Virus record (IMG/VR): IMGVR_UViG_3300025154_002782 | Location: 1 to 20,104 of that record | DNA from: a virus | Reading direction: 5' to 3' (one strand) | DNA length: 20,104 nucleotides | Part shown: positions 5,532-12,458 of the stretch, one piece after another | How positions within the stretch are numbered: the first letter of the stretch is position 1 | Layout of the letters: each line of letters starts with the position of its first letter | Translations under genes and position numbers: made by a program | The notes under the pieces: generated by a model | The model's input: the letters and a program-made list of their open reading frames with translations, nothing else | Database searches by the model: none | Told to the model about the DNA's origin: nothing

Positions 5532-6569
5532 ATGAGACTCACCAAACCCCTGTTCTGGATCTTCGGCACGATTGTGCTGGCCGCGATCTGTCTGATCGTC
5601 GGCGCGCCTTCCGCGCCCGCCGCACATTCGTTCGATGTTCCCGCCATCGGCATGGCTGGCATGCTGGTCAACAAAGACACGCTGGCCAGCATCTTCACCG
5701 GCCTGAAAACCATCTTCAACAACACGCTGAAGGCAGCGCCGGGCAATTGGTCGGCGACGGCGATGGAAGTGCAGTCCGATGCCGAGGGCGAAGACTACAT
5801 GTGGCTCAGCCGCTTCCCGAAGCTGCGCAAGTGGTTGGGTGACAAGGTCGTCAAGAACCTCAAGGCCGGTAAGTACTACAAGGTCAACGAAGATTGGGAA
5901 ACCACCATCGCCGTCAAGCGCAATCATATCGACGACGACCGCCTGGGGATCTACAACACGCAGGCTCAACAGGCTGGCGAAGCGGCCTCCGAACTGCATG
6001 ACATCATCGTTGACGATCTGAAGAACAAGGCGTTCACCGAAGCCTGCTTCGACGGTCAGTTCTACTACGACACCGATCACCCGGTGAAAGATGCCAGCGT
6101 GAGCAACAAGGGCACGATGGCGCTGTCTTGCGCAACCAAGGCGGCCGCAGTGGCAAGTTACGGCGCGGCGCGCACCACGGTCATGAGCTTCAAGGATGAA
6201 GAAGGCATGCCGCTGCGCCTGATCCCGGACACGCTGGAAGTTCCGCCCGCGCTGGAAGCCACGGCCCGCACGCTGTGCGAGTCGGACAAGCTGGATGACA
6301 ACTCACCCAACCCGTACAAGGGTTCCGCGACTGTGCTGGTGAACCCGGCGCTGACCAGTGCCACCGGCTGGATGCTGCACGTTACCAAGAAAGCTTCGGT
6401 GAAGCCGTTCATCGTGCAGATGCGCAAGAAGCCGATCTTTGTGTCGCAGACCAGCGCAGACAACGACGACGTGTTCAACCGTGCCGAGTACAAGTTCGGC
6501 GCCGAAGCGCGCGCAACCGGTCTGTATGGCTACTGGCAGCTGTCTTACGGCAGCACCGGCGCGGCTTAA
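5532..6569 (+). CDS. T: Mu gpT-like major capsid protein with N-terminal hydrophobic extension
   Basis: From about residue 44 (MLVNKDTLASIFTGLKTIFNNTL) the protein follows the Mu major head subunit gpT family through WLSRFPKLRKWLGDK, NEDWETTIAVKRNHIDDDRLGIY, FYDTDHPV and LRLIPDTLEVPPALE to GAEARATGLYGYWQLSYG. It forms the HK97-fold shell. The total length is 345 residues against about 305 in Mu. The extra N-terminal 43 residues read as a signal peptide: basic RLTK, a hydrophobic stretch at about 8-24, then APSAPAAHS. The ribosome site TAGGAG sits before ATG 5532, while ATGs 5652 and 5661 at the canonical start lack one, so the extension is probably translated. Confidence 0.92.
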   Translation: MRLTKPLFWIFGTIVLAAICLIVGAPSAPAAHSFDVPAIGMAGMLVNKDTLASIFTGLKTIFNNTLKAAPGNWSATAMEVQSDAEGEDYMWLSRFPKLRKWLGDKVVKNLKAGKYYKVNEDWETTIAVKRNHIDDDRLGIYNTQAQQAGEAASELHDIIVDDLKNKAFTEACFDGQFYYDTDHPVKDASVSNKGTMALSCATKAAAVASYGAARTTVMSFKDEEGMPLRLIPDTLEVPPALEATARTLCESDKLDDNSPNPYKGSATVLVNPALTSATGWMLHVTKKASVKPFIVQMRKKPIFVSQTSADNDDVFNRAEYKFGAEARATGLYGYWQLSYGSTGAA

Positions 6570-6602
6570 GGAATACACCCAGCCCGCGAGGTAACACGCT
6601 AA

Positions 6603-6629
6603 CCGGAGCCGCTGTGAGTGCGGCTCCGG
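6603..6629 (+). other. Strong stem-loop after the capsid gene
   Basis: CCGGAGCCGC at 6603-6612 and GCGGCTCCGG at 6620-6629 form a perfect 10-bp stem with a 7-base loop. No U-tract follows, so it is more likely an mRNA-stabilising or processing structure than an intrinsic terminator. Its place directly after the most highly expressed gene of the block fits protection of the capsid message or partial attenuation. Confidence 0.6.
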
Positions 6630-6661
6630 GGTGTGCAGAGTGAACGGTCAAGGAGACAGAC

Positions 6662-7027
6662 ATGGCAAACAAGAACAAACCCAGCGGCGGCAAGCCGACA
6701 GCGCCCGGCGCTGATCCTGCGGCCAAGGCTGCGGCGGCAGCAGAGGCCAAAGCTAAGGTAAAGGCTGAAGCAGAAGCCAAGGCAGCAGCAGAGGCCAAGG
6801 CCAAAGAGGAAGCAGAAGGCGCGAAAGGCAAGACGAAAACCATCAAGGTGCCTGCGCTGAGCGTGACATCGAGTGTGGAAGGCTTCCGTCGTGGGGGTCG
6901 CTCCTGGAGCAAGGTGGGGGTGGTGGTCAAACTCTCCGAGTTGAACAAGGTGCAGATCGCGCTGATCAAGGACGAAGGCATGCTGACAGTCGAAGAGGTC
7001 GAGGTCGACGAAGAGGTGGCCGAGTAA
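6662..7027 (+). CDS. FluMu-type head protein with Ala/Lys/Glu-rich linker
   Basis: The 121-residue protein has a low-complexity N-terminus (about residues 18-57) of repeated Ala, Lys and Glu, such as KAEAEAKAAAEAKAKEE, likely a single charged helix. Residues about 65-112 hold a small domain with SSVEGFRRGGRSWSK, LSELNKVQIALIKDEGMLTVEEV, which matches the FluMu-type domain of Mu-like phages (GFRR near the start, then a helix and ML.VEE). The tail is strongly acidic. In Mu-like genomes this gene follows the capsid gene; its role is not established. AAGGAG lies upstream, and its TAA overlaps the next ATG by one base. Confidence 0.75.
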   Translation: MANKNKPSGGKPTAPGADPAAKAAAAAEAKAKVKAEAEAKAAAEAKAKEEAEGAKGKTKTIKVPALSVTSSVEGFRRGGRSWSKVGVVVKLSELNKVQIALIKDEGMLTVEEVEVDEEVAE

Positions 7028-7401
7028 TGAGCCGCGACCAGATCGAGCAGGAGATCCAGGGCAAAGGATTGACCGCCCCGCGCATCACGCCTGCGGACAT
7101 CGAGGCGAACATTGCCAGCGAGCACTATTTCACTGCTGCCGACGGCGTTTCCGGCGCTCACGTCAATGTGGACGGCGGGAAATGCGTGGTTGCCGTGCAC
7201 GAATGTCCGCACGAGCTGGAGCTGCTGACCTTCTGCGTCCTGATCCTGCGTAACGGCTTTACCGTCACCGGCGAATCGGCCTGCGCCAGCCCAGAGAACT
7301 TCGACGCCGAACTGGGCCGCAAGATCGCCCGCAAGAATGCGATCGAGAAGATCTGGCCGCTGATGGGCTATGAACTTCGCAGCAAGTTGGACGGACGATG
7401 A
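7027..7401 (+). CDS. Gp49-family (N4 Gp49/Sf6 Gp66-like) phage protein
   Basis: The 124-residue protein carries the family features PRITPADIEANIASEHYFTAADGV at about 18-42, a middle beta section with CVVAVHECPHELELLTFCVLILRNGFTVTGESACASPENFD, and the final helix GRKIARKNAIEKIWPLMGYELRSKL. This family is common in phages and its function is unknown. The gene is tied by one-base and ATGA overlaps to its neighbours. In Mu-type phages it lies between the capsid gene and gp36, consistent with a head-completion or accessory role. Confidence 0.85.
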   Translation: MSRDQIEQEIQGKGLTAPRITPADIEANIASEHYFTAADGVSGAHVNVDGGKCVVAVHECPHELELLTFCVLILRNGFTVTGESACASPENFDAELGRKIARKNAIEKIWPLMGYELRSKLDGR

Positions 7402-7817
7402 CCTACGCCACTCAAGTCGACCTCGAAACCCGCTTCAAGCAGCAGGAGCTGATCGAGCTGACCGACGAAGCCGGTATCGGTGAGATCGATGCGGCTGCTG
7501 TTGCAGTGGCTCTGGCCGATACGGACGCGGAGATCAACGGTTTCCTTTCCGGCCGCTATTCGTTGCCGCTGACGCAGACATCGCCCGAGCTGGTGCGCCT
7601 GGCATGCGACATTGCCCGGTACCGGCTGTACGACACCAAGGCGACGGAGCAGGTAAAGGCGCGCTACGACGATGCGATCAGGAAGCTTCGCGAGGTATCC
7701 AACGGCAAGGCTTCCCTTGGCATCGATCAGGCCAGTGCGCCGGTGAAGGTGGCTGGCGGTGCGGAGATCAGTTCCGGCGGGCGTGACTTTTCGCGCACCG
7801 ATCGCGGGCGCTGGTAA
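7398..7817 (+). CDS. Mu gp36-like head-tail connector protein (DUF1320)
   Basis: The 139-residue protein has the DUF1320 pattern: YATQVDLETRFKQQELIELTD at the N-terminus, then a helix with AVALADTDAEINGFLSGRYSLPL, a segment with PELVRLACDIARYRLYD, and a flexible C-terminus with AEISSGGRDFSRTDRGRW. Proteins of this family are helical adaptor/connector components placed between capsid and tail genes. ATG 7398 overlaps the previous stop; its own TAA overlaps the following ATG. Confidence 0.9.
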   Translation: MTYATQVDLETRFKQQELIELTDEAGIGEIDAAAVAVALADTDAEINGFLSGRYSLPLTQTSPELVRLACDIARYRLYDTKATEQVKARYDDAIRKLREVSNGKASLGIDQASAPVKVAGGAEISSGGRDFSRTDRGRW

Positions 7818-8257
7818 TGCTGCTCGCCCCTGTCGTCGATACGCTCAAGCTGATCGTCACCCCGGGCGGCGCGCAGGAATTCCGCAAGGTGGCCACGGCG
7901 GCGAACTTCGCCGCCGCCCGCGACGACCTGAAGACCCCGCCCGCTGCTTACGTGATCCCGGCGCGGGACACGGCCGGTGCGAACAAGTTGGGCGGTGGCG
8001 GAGCGATCATCCAGCCGGTGGCCGAGCAGTTCGGGGTGGTGCTGGCGGTGAGTAATTTGCGTGACGCATCCGGCGTGGCGGCACAGGTCGAATTTGAGCG
8101 GTTGCGCCGCCTGGTGATCGACCAGATGCTCGGCTTCGTGCCCGGCGATGGCTACGAGCCGTGCGAGTACGGCGGCGGGGCGCTGCTGGCGCTGGATGCT
8201 TCGGTGCTGTGGTGGCAATTGGTCTTTAGGACCGGATACACGGAAAGGAACTACTGA
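7817..8257 (+). CDS. Mu gp37-type tail terminator/completion protein
   Basis: The 146-residue protein begins LLAPVVDTLKLIVTPGGAQEFRKVATAANFAAA and includes PAAYVIPARDTAG, the motif VVLAVSNLRDASG, then LRRLVIDQMLGFVPGDGYEPCEYGGGALLALDASVLWWQLVF. The late pattern, with GW/GF..P, EY.GG.LL and LWWQ, is typical of the gp37-like proteins of Mu-type siphoviruses and of small tail terminators that cap the tail tube at the head-tail junction. Its location directly before the tail tube supports this. Confidence 0.75.
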   Translation: MLLAPVVDTLKLIVTPGGAQEFRKVATAANFAAARDDLKTPPAAYVIPARDTAGANKLGGGGAIIQPVAEQFGVVLAVSNLRDASGVAAQVEFERLRRLVIDQMLGFVPGDGYEPCEYGGGALLALDASVLWWQLVFRTGYTERNY

Positions 8258-8433
8258 TGAGCGATGAATTTAAAGACGAACACAGCGGCAAGGGCGGCTC
8301 CTATGTGATTGATGCTGACGGCAAGCGCGTGTTGCAGGAGCGCACTGTGCCCGCCGCCGAACAAAACAAAGCCGCATCGACCATTGCTGGAAAATCCACT
8401 GTGAAGGGAGCAACCAATGCCAAGTCCAACTAA
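8257..8433 (+). CDS. Small hydrophilic protein preceding the tail tube gene
   Basis: This 58-residue gene starts at ATG 8257, overlapping the preceding TGA by one base, and ends at TAA 8431-8433, 17 bases inside the tail tube gene. AAAGGAA lies just before the start. The protein is polar, with GSYVIDADGKRVLQERT at residues 14-30 and a Lys/Ala-rich tail. Similar short proteins with a YV.D..G in the same position occur in lambda-type tail modules, but I know no function. The two-sided overlap and matching codon use make a real gene likely. Confidence 0.75.
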   Translation: MSDEFKDEHSGKGGSYVIDADGKRVLQERTVPAAEQNKAASTIAGKSTVKGATNAKSN

Positions 8434-9358
8434 TGTCCGATTTTGGAAGAAGAAGGCCGTCTTGTTCGGCATGGAAGCCACCTACGCACTCGATCCGGTG
8501 CTGGTTGGTACTGACTGGTTCGAGGCGCGAAATGTGTCGCTGACGCCGTTTGAAGTGGAAAGCGGCGACCGTAATATCGCGATGCCGTGGATGGGGAATA
8601 GCGGCAAGCTGATCGTTGCTATGCGTCAGAAATTGGCGTTCGAGGTGGCACTGGCCGGTAGCGGTGCGCTCGGGACCGTGCCCAAGATCGGCAAGTTGCT
8701 GCGTGCGTGCGGATTCGCCGAGACCATCACTGCCGGCGTCAAGGTAGAGTACACGCTGATCAGCGAGGCATTCGAGTCCGGTGCGTTCTACATCAACATC
8801 GACGGCGTGCTGCACAAAGGTATGGGTGTACGCGGATCGGCATCGATCACGCTGGATGCCAAGGGCGTCCCGCTGCTGAAAGTCGAGATGACTGCGCTCT
8901 ACACCGCGCCGGTGGATGCGGCGCCTCCGGTTGTGGACCGCAGCGGCTGGCCTATCGAGAAAGCGGTCAATGCCGCAAATACCCTGGTGTGCAAGGTAAA
9001 TGCCGTCGATAGCTTCTATTCGAAGTTCGGTGTCAACCTGGCAAGCCAGGTGTCGCACGACATCTACGGCGGCGGCCACGAGCAGATCAAGATCGGAGAT
9101 CGTCAGCCGACCGCCAACCTCACCATACTTGCCGAGCTGCTGGCGACGTTCGACCCGTATGCGCTGGCCACCGCCACGACCAACGTGCCGGTGCAGGTGG
9201 TGCATGGCACTACCGCAGGATCAAAGGTGCAGGTCGATCTCAAGACCAATATAACCGGCGCGAACGAGGTGGACCTGAATGGCTCGGTCGGCTACGACCT
9301 ATCGCTGTCTCCGATACCCGTCACCGGCAACGACGAAGTCAAACTGACTTTCCTGTGA
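8417..9358 (+). CDS. Major tail tube protein (siphovirus type)
   Basis: The 313-residue protein fits the phage tail tube family used by lambda-type and transposable siphoviruses. It opens with RFWKKKAVLFGMEATYALDPV, has the N-terminal beta region with PFEVESGDRNIAMPWMGNSGKL, a central FESGAFYINIDGVLHKGMGVRGSASITLDAKGVPLLKVEM segment and a C-terminal domain ending NEVKLTFL-like (EVKLTFL). It is about twice the size of small Mu tube proteins, and there is no sheath gene nearby, both fitting a non-contractile tail. ATG 8417 has AAGGGAG upstream. Confidence 0.85.
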   Translation: MPSPTNVRFWKKKAVLFGMEATYALDPVLVGTDWFEARNVSLTPFEVESGDRNIAMPWMGNSGKLIVAMRQKLAFEVALAGSGALGTVPKIGKLLRACGFAETITAGVKVEYTLISEAFESGAFYINIDGVLHKGMGVRGSASITLDAKGVPLLKVEMTALYTAPVDAAPPVVDRSGWPIEKAVNAANTLVCKVNAVDSFYSKFGVNLASQVSHDIYGGGHEQIKIGDRQPTANLTILAELLATFDPYALATATTNVPVQVVHGTTAGSKVQVDLKTNITGANEVDLNGSVGYDLSLSPIPVTGNDEVKLTFL

Positions 9359-9365
9359 GAACGAT

Positions 9366-9800
9366 ATGACAGACAAGAAAACCAATCCCATGTTCGTCAT
9401 CGACCAGTCCGGCACCGTCAAGTGGCCGGTGGTCGTGAAGATCCCGACAGACGGCGGCGAGTTCGCCGCATTTCAATTCTCCGGTGTGTTCAAACGCTTG
9501 GCTGAAGATGAATACGACGCGATATTGAACCCGAAGAAGGTAGAGGCGAAGCCAGACGATGTGGTGCTGGTCGATGTCGTGCCGGGCAAGAGTCGCGCCG
9601 ACATCCTCGCCGACAACGCCGTGCTGTTCCCGCAACTGATGGTCGGCTGGGATGGCCCGAAGGATGCCAAGGGCGAATCTGTGCCGTTCAGCGTCGAGAC
9701 GCTTCAACGGCAGATCCAGGGTGTAAACGGACAGCACTTATCCATCGGGCTGTGGCAGGCGATCTTCGAGATCCGCAGCGGGGCCCGCCTGGGAAACTGA
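9366..9800 (+). CDS. G: Tail assembly chaperone, lambda gpG-like (zero-frame product)
   Basis: The 144-residue protein starts at ATG 9366 between the tail tube and the tape measure. It has a beta-rich N-terminus (WPVVVKIPTDGGEFAAFQFSGVFKRL) and a helical C-terminus, the layout of siphovirus tail assembly chaperones that coat the tape measure during tail assembly. Its stop TGA at 9798-9800 follows immediately after a GGGAAAC slippery heptamer at 9791-9797, so a fraction of ribosomes should continue into the T-type frame and make a longer G-T fusion. Confidence 0.85.
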   Translation: MTDKKTNPMFVIDQSGTVKWPVVVKIPTDGGEFAAFQFSGVFKRLAEDEYDAILNPKKVEAKPDDVVLVDVVPGKSRADILADNAVLFPQLMVGWDGPKDAKGESVPFSVETLQRQIQGVNGQHLSIGLWQAIFEIRSGARLGN

Positions 9801-9844
9801 AGGCTGCCGCCAGGCGCTGGGCAACCGGGCGCTTCGGCGGCAGC
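9791..9844 (+). promoter_or_regulatory. Programmed -1 ribosomal frameshift signal (slippery heptamer plus stem-loop)
   Basis: G GGA AAC at 9791-9797 is in the zero frame of gene G in exact X XXY YYZ register. Five bases later GCTGCCGCC (9803-9811) pairs perfectly with GGCGGCAGC (9836-9844). Inside the loop GCGC (9814-9817) can pair with GCGC (9829-9832), TGG with CCG, closing on GCAA (9821-9824). Shifting back one base joins the open frame of the T-type gene. Lambda uses GGGAAAG at the same genomic place. Confidence 0.9.
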
Positions 9845-10147
9845 GACGAGCTGGACGAAGACCTTGCCGCCTTCGGGCTGGCAGACCAGATCAAAGCCGA
9901 CCGGAATGCGCCGTTCGGCATCTGGCCGGAGAACGAGACCGCGGTGCGCACATTCCTTGAACTGGAGGCGCACTGGGTCATCGGCAAGACGGCAGACGGC
10001 ACTTCGCGCCTGGTGCTGGACAACCGGCAGATCAAAGACACGTTGGAGTTGATGGGCGTTAAGCGGCGGGCGTGGCCCGATCTGTTTAACGGCCTGAAAG
10101 TCATGGAAACGGCAGCATTGCTGGAATTGCACGGAGAGACTGAGTGA
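9797..10147 (+). CDS. T-type extension of the tail assembly chaperone (DUF1799), made by -1 frameshift
   Basis: This frame adds 116 residues to G after slippage, giving a G-T fusion of about 260 residues. The sequence includes LKAAARRWATGRFGGSDELDEDLAAFGL, FGIWPENETAVRTFLELEAHWVIGKTADG and RAWPDLFNGLKVMETAALLEL, the pattern of DUF1799 proteins that sit between the G-type gene and the tape measure. A GTG at 9752 could start an independent product but has no ribosome site. In lambda, G-T links the tape measure to the tube subunits. Its stop overlaps the tape measure GTG in a GTGA. Confidence 0.88.
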   Translation: MKAAARRWATGRFGGSDELDEDLAAFGLADQIKADRNAPFGIWPENETAVRTFLELEAHWVIGKTADGTSRLVLDNRQIKDTLELMGVKRRAWPDLFNGLKVMETAALLELHGETE

Positions 10148-12117
10148 GCGAGCTGACCTTTGGAATGCGCCTGACCTATGACGGCAAGTCTGCAAATGCC
10201 GACATGGAGGAAACGCGCGCCAGGATGGAGCGCCTGACCAGCACTGGCGGCAAGATGGCGACGCAGTACTCGTACATCGATTCGGCGATGCGCAAGCACG
10301 TCGAGACCAACGTGCAGACCGCTTCCAGCGTCAACAAGCTGCTCGACCGCTACGATCCGCTGGGCGCGAAGTTGCGCCAGCTGCAGGAAGACTTCAAGAA
10401 ACTGGACTCGGCCGCAGCGGGCGGGCAGATCGGCACGGGCAGCGATGCGCGGGTCGACCAGGCGTATGCCGCCATGCAGCAGCAGATGGTGATGCTGAAG
10501 AACGGCACCACAGCATCCTCTACTTCAATGTCTTCTCTCGGCCTCAACACGCAGTATGCCCGGCGCGAGCTGATGCAGCTTGGCAAGGAAGCGCTGACGG
10601 GCGACTTCTCCCAAATGCCGCGCACCTTTGCTACGTTGGCTACCCACTCCAATATCCTGCCTGCGCTGATCTCTCCAATCGGACTGGCGATCGCCGGTGT
10701 GACCGCTGCAGCAGTGGCCGGTGGTGCGGCTTGGTACTACTGGGGACATGAGGCGGAGAGTGCCGCCGACAGAGCGATCACTGCTTCAAAGAGAGCAACT
10801 GAAGATATGCGTGCCTCAGACGCGGTGTATCTGTTGAACCGCGAACGCGAACAGATCGCAAAGAAGATCCCGGTTCAGTGGCTTTCCTACGACGAAAAAG
10901 ACCTGAAGAAGCTGGACGATGACTCACAGAAGCTCATTGCAGAATACCGGCGTCTCAGCAAGGAACTGAAGCAGGAGACTGCGCGGAGCGACGCATCTTG
11001 GGACTCGTTGCATTCAACCCCGCAAGAAAAGCACACCTCTGAATTGCAAAATCTAAAACAGCGTTTTGAAGAGCAAAAGGTAATCCATAAGAGCAACCAG
11101 CAAGAACTTTTAGCACTTGAAAAACAATATCAACAGAAGAAAGCCGAGATCGAAAAACAGTATTCCAAGAAAGCCAACGCCGACCAAGACAAAGGCGACT
11201 CCATCGTCAACGGCCTGATCGCCGACTACGACCGCGAAATTGCCAAGCGTCAGCGCGATATCCAATCGCCGCTGTTGTCTGCTGCGGACAAGCAGCACGC
11301 CGACAACCTTGCCCTGGTCGGCGAAAAAGCAGACCGCGCCCGCGAGAGCCTGGACAAACTGAATCTCAGCAAGGAAGAAGCAAAGTCCAAGACGGCGCAG
11401 ATCAATGCCGGCGAAAGAGATGCGATCGCCGCGATGGAAGCATTGCGCATGCAAGTCGAGAAGAACAACGCCAGTTGGGAATACGGCGCTGCCATCGCCA
11501 TGCGCAAGTACCAGGACGAAGCCGCCAACACTGCCGCACTGAGCGAGCGGTTCTTCACTTCATCGTTCAAGAGCATGGAGGCGCAGGAGGTCAGCTTTAT
11601 CCGCAAGGGTAAGGCCGACTGGCGCAGCTTCGGCGACACCATCATCAACGAGCTGGTCCGCATTCAGGTGGCCAAGGCGAATGCGCAGCTCATCGGCACT
11701 GTTGCTGGCTGGTTCAGTGGTGGTTCTGGCTCTGGGGCAACATCCACCGGCAGCGACTGGAACCCGGATTATTCCTTGGGATCTGCCACCCCGCGCGCCA
11801 GCGGCGGCCCTGTGGCTGCAAACAGTCTGTACCGAGTGAATGAGATGGGGCCCGAGCTGTTCCACCAAGACGGCAGCGACTACCTGATGATGGGTGGGCG
11901 TGGTGGCTACGTCAAACCGCTTGGTTCTGAGGTTGGCGTGAACGGCGGCGGCAACGTCTTCTCCATCCAGGTGAACGTCGACGCCAAGAGCGGCGATACG
12001 CAGACACAGTCGAACAACGACGCCCTTGCCAAGCTTGGAAACAGGATTGCCACCGTGTCGCGTAGCGTGATCCTGGAAGAGATGCGTCCGGGCGGTTTGC
12101 TGGCGAGGGCTGCCTGA
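10144..12117 (+). CDS. H: Tail tape measure protein, lambda gpH family
   Basis: The 657-residue protein starts with GTG at 10144. Residues about 1-170 are helical, about 171-200 form a hydrophobic segment (ILPALISPIGLAIAGVTAAA then VAGGAAWYYW), about 205-435 are long charged helices, and about 439-520 show the lambda tape-measure C-terminal pattern, with YGAAIAMRKYQDEAANTAALSERF and SFGDTIINELVRIQVAKANAQL. The end has a Gly-rich PRASGGPVAANSLYRVNEMGPELF motif. It sets tail length and helps DNA entry; at about 0.15 nm per residue it implies a tail near 100 nm. Residues about 300-340 lie in an unusually AT-rich patch. Confidence 0.92.
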   Translation: MSELTFGMRLTYDGKSANADMEETRARMERLTSTGGKMATQYSYIDSAMRKHVETNVQTASSVNKLLDRYDPLGAKLRQLQEDFKKLDSAAAGGQIGTGSDARVDQAYAAMQQQMVMLKNGTTASSTSMSSLGLNTQYARRELMQLGKEALTGDFSQMPRTFATLATHSNILPALISPIGLAIAGVTAAAVAGGAAWYYWGHEAESAADRAITASKRATEDMRASDAVYLLNREREQIAKKIPVQWLSYDEKDLKKLDDDSQKLIAEYRRLSKELKQETARSDASWDSLHSTPQEKHTSELQNLKQRFEEQKVIHKSNQQELLALEKQYQQKKAEIEKQYSKKANADQDKGDSIVNGLIADYDREIAKRQRDIQSPLLSAADKQHADNLALVGEKADRARESLDKLNLSKEEAKSKTAQINAGERDAIAAMEALRMQVEKNNASWEYGAAIAMRKYQDEAANTAALSERFFTSSFKSMEAQEVSFIRKGKADWRSFGDTIINELVRIQVAKANAQLIGTVAGWFSGGSGSGATSTGSDWNPDYSLGSATPRASGGPVAANSLYRVNEMGPELFHQDGSDYLMMGGRGGYVKPLGSEVGVNGGGNVFSIQVNVDAKSGDTQTQSNNDALAKLGNRIATVSRSVILEEMRPGGLLARAA

Positions 12118-12458
12118 TGGCTATTTTCATCTGGCTGGTCAGCAAGGACGGTACCAAGACCGTTAAACCGCGCGTGCTGAAGGCGCAATTCGGCGACGGC
12201 TACGCTCAGCGCGGGCCGGACGGCATCAATTCGTTGCTGCGCCGCTGGACCGTGGCGCTGAACAACCGCGAGGCCGCCGAACTGGATGCGGCCGAGGCAT
12301 TCCTGGTCGAGCATGGCGGGTACATCAAGTTCGACTGGACGCCGCCGCATGGCGCGGCTGGCAAGTGGATCTGCGACGCCGAGACCGGCTGGGAGCGCAT
12401 CCAGGGCGGTGGGCCGAACGGCAGCCTCCGCTGCACCTTTGTCGAGGTGCCAGCATGA
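12117..12458 (+). CDS. M: Minor tail protein, lambda gpM-like
   Basis: The 113-residue protein matches the phage minor tail protein M family. Visible features are VKPRVLKAQFGDGYAQRGPDGIN near the start (the FGDGYAQR-type signature), WTVALNN, a helix over AAELDAAEAFLVEHGG, and FDWTPPHGAAGKWIC. It joins the distal tail tip assembly. The start overlaps the tape measure stop by one base and the end overlaps the L gene in ATGA. Confidence 0.9.
   Translation: MAIFIWLVSKDGTKTVKPRVLKAQFGDGYAQRGPDGINSLLRRWTVALNNREAAELDAAEAFLVEHGGYIKFDWTPPHGAAGKWICDAETGWERIQGGGPNGSLRCTFVEVPA

Noticed and set aside
6721-6830. Possible tandem DNA repeat in the FluMu-type gene
   Set aside because: The repetition is at the amino-acid composition level (Ala, Lys, Glu codons); copies are irregular with no fixed period.
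8270-9205. 311-codon open frame on the - strand
   Set aside because: It is the shadow of the tail tube gene, with His/Arg/Gln-biased composition and no credible ribosome site or family.
9752-9796. GTG 9752 as independent start of the T-type gene
   Set aside because: It has no ribosome site and the frameshift signal explains expression better.
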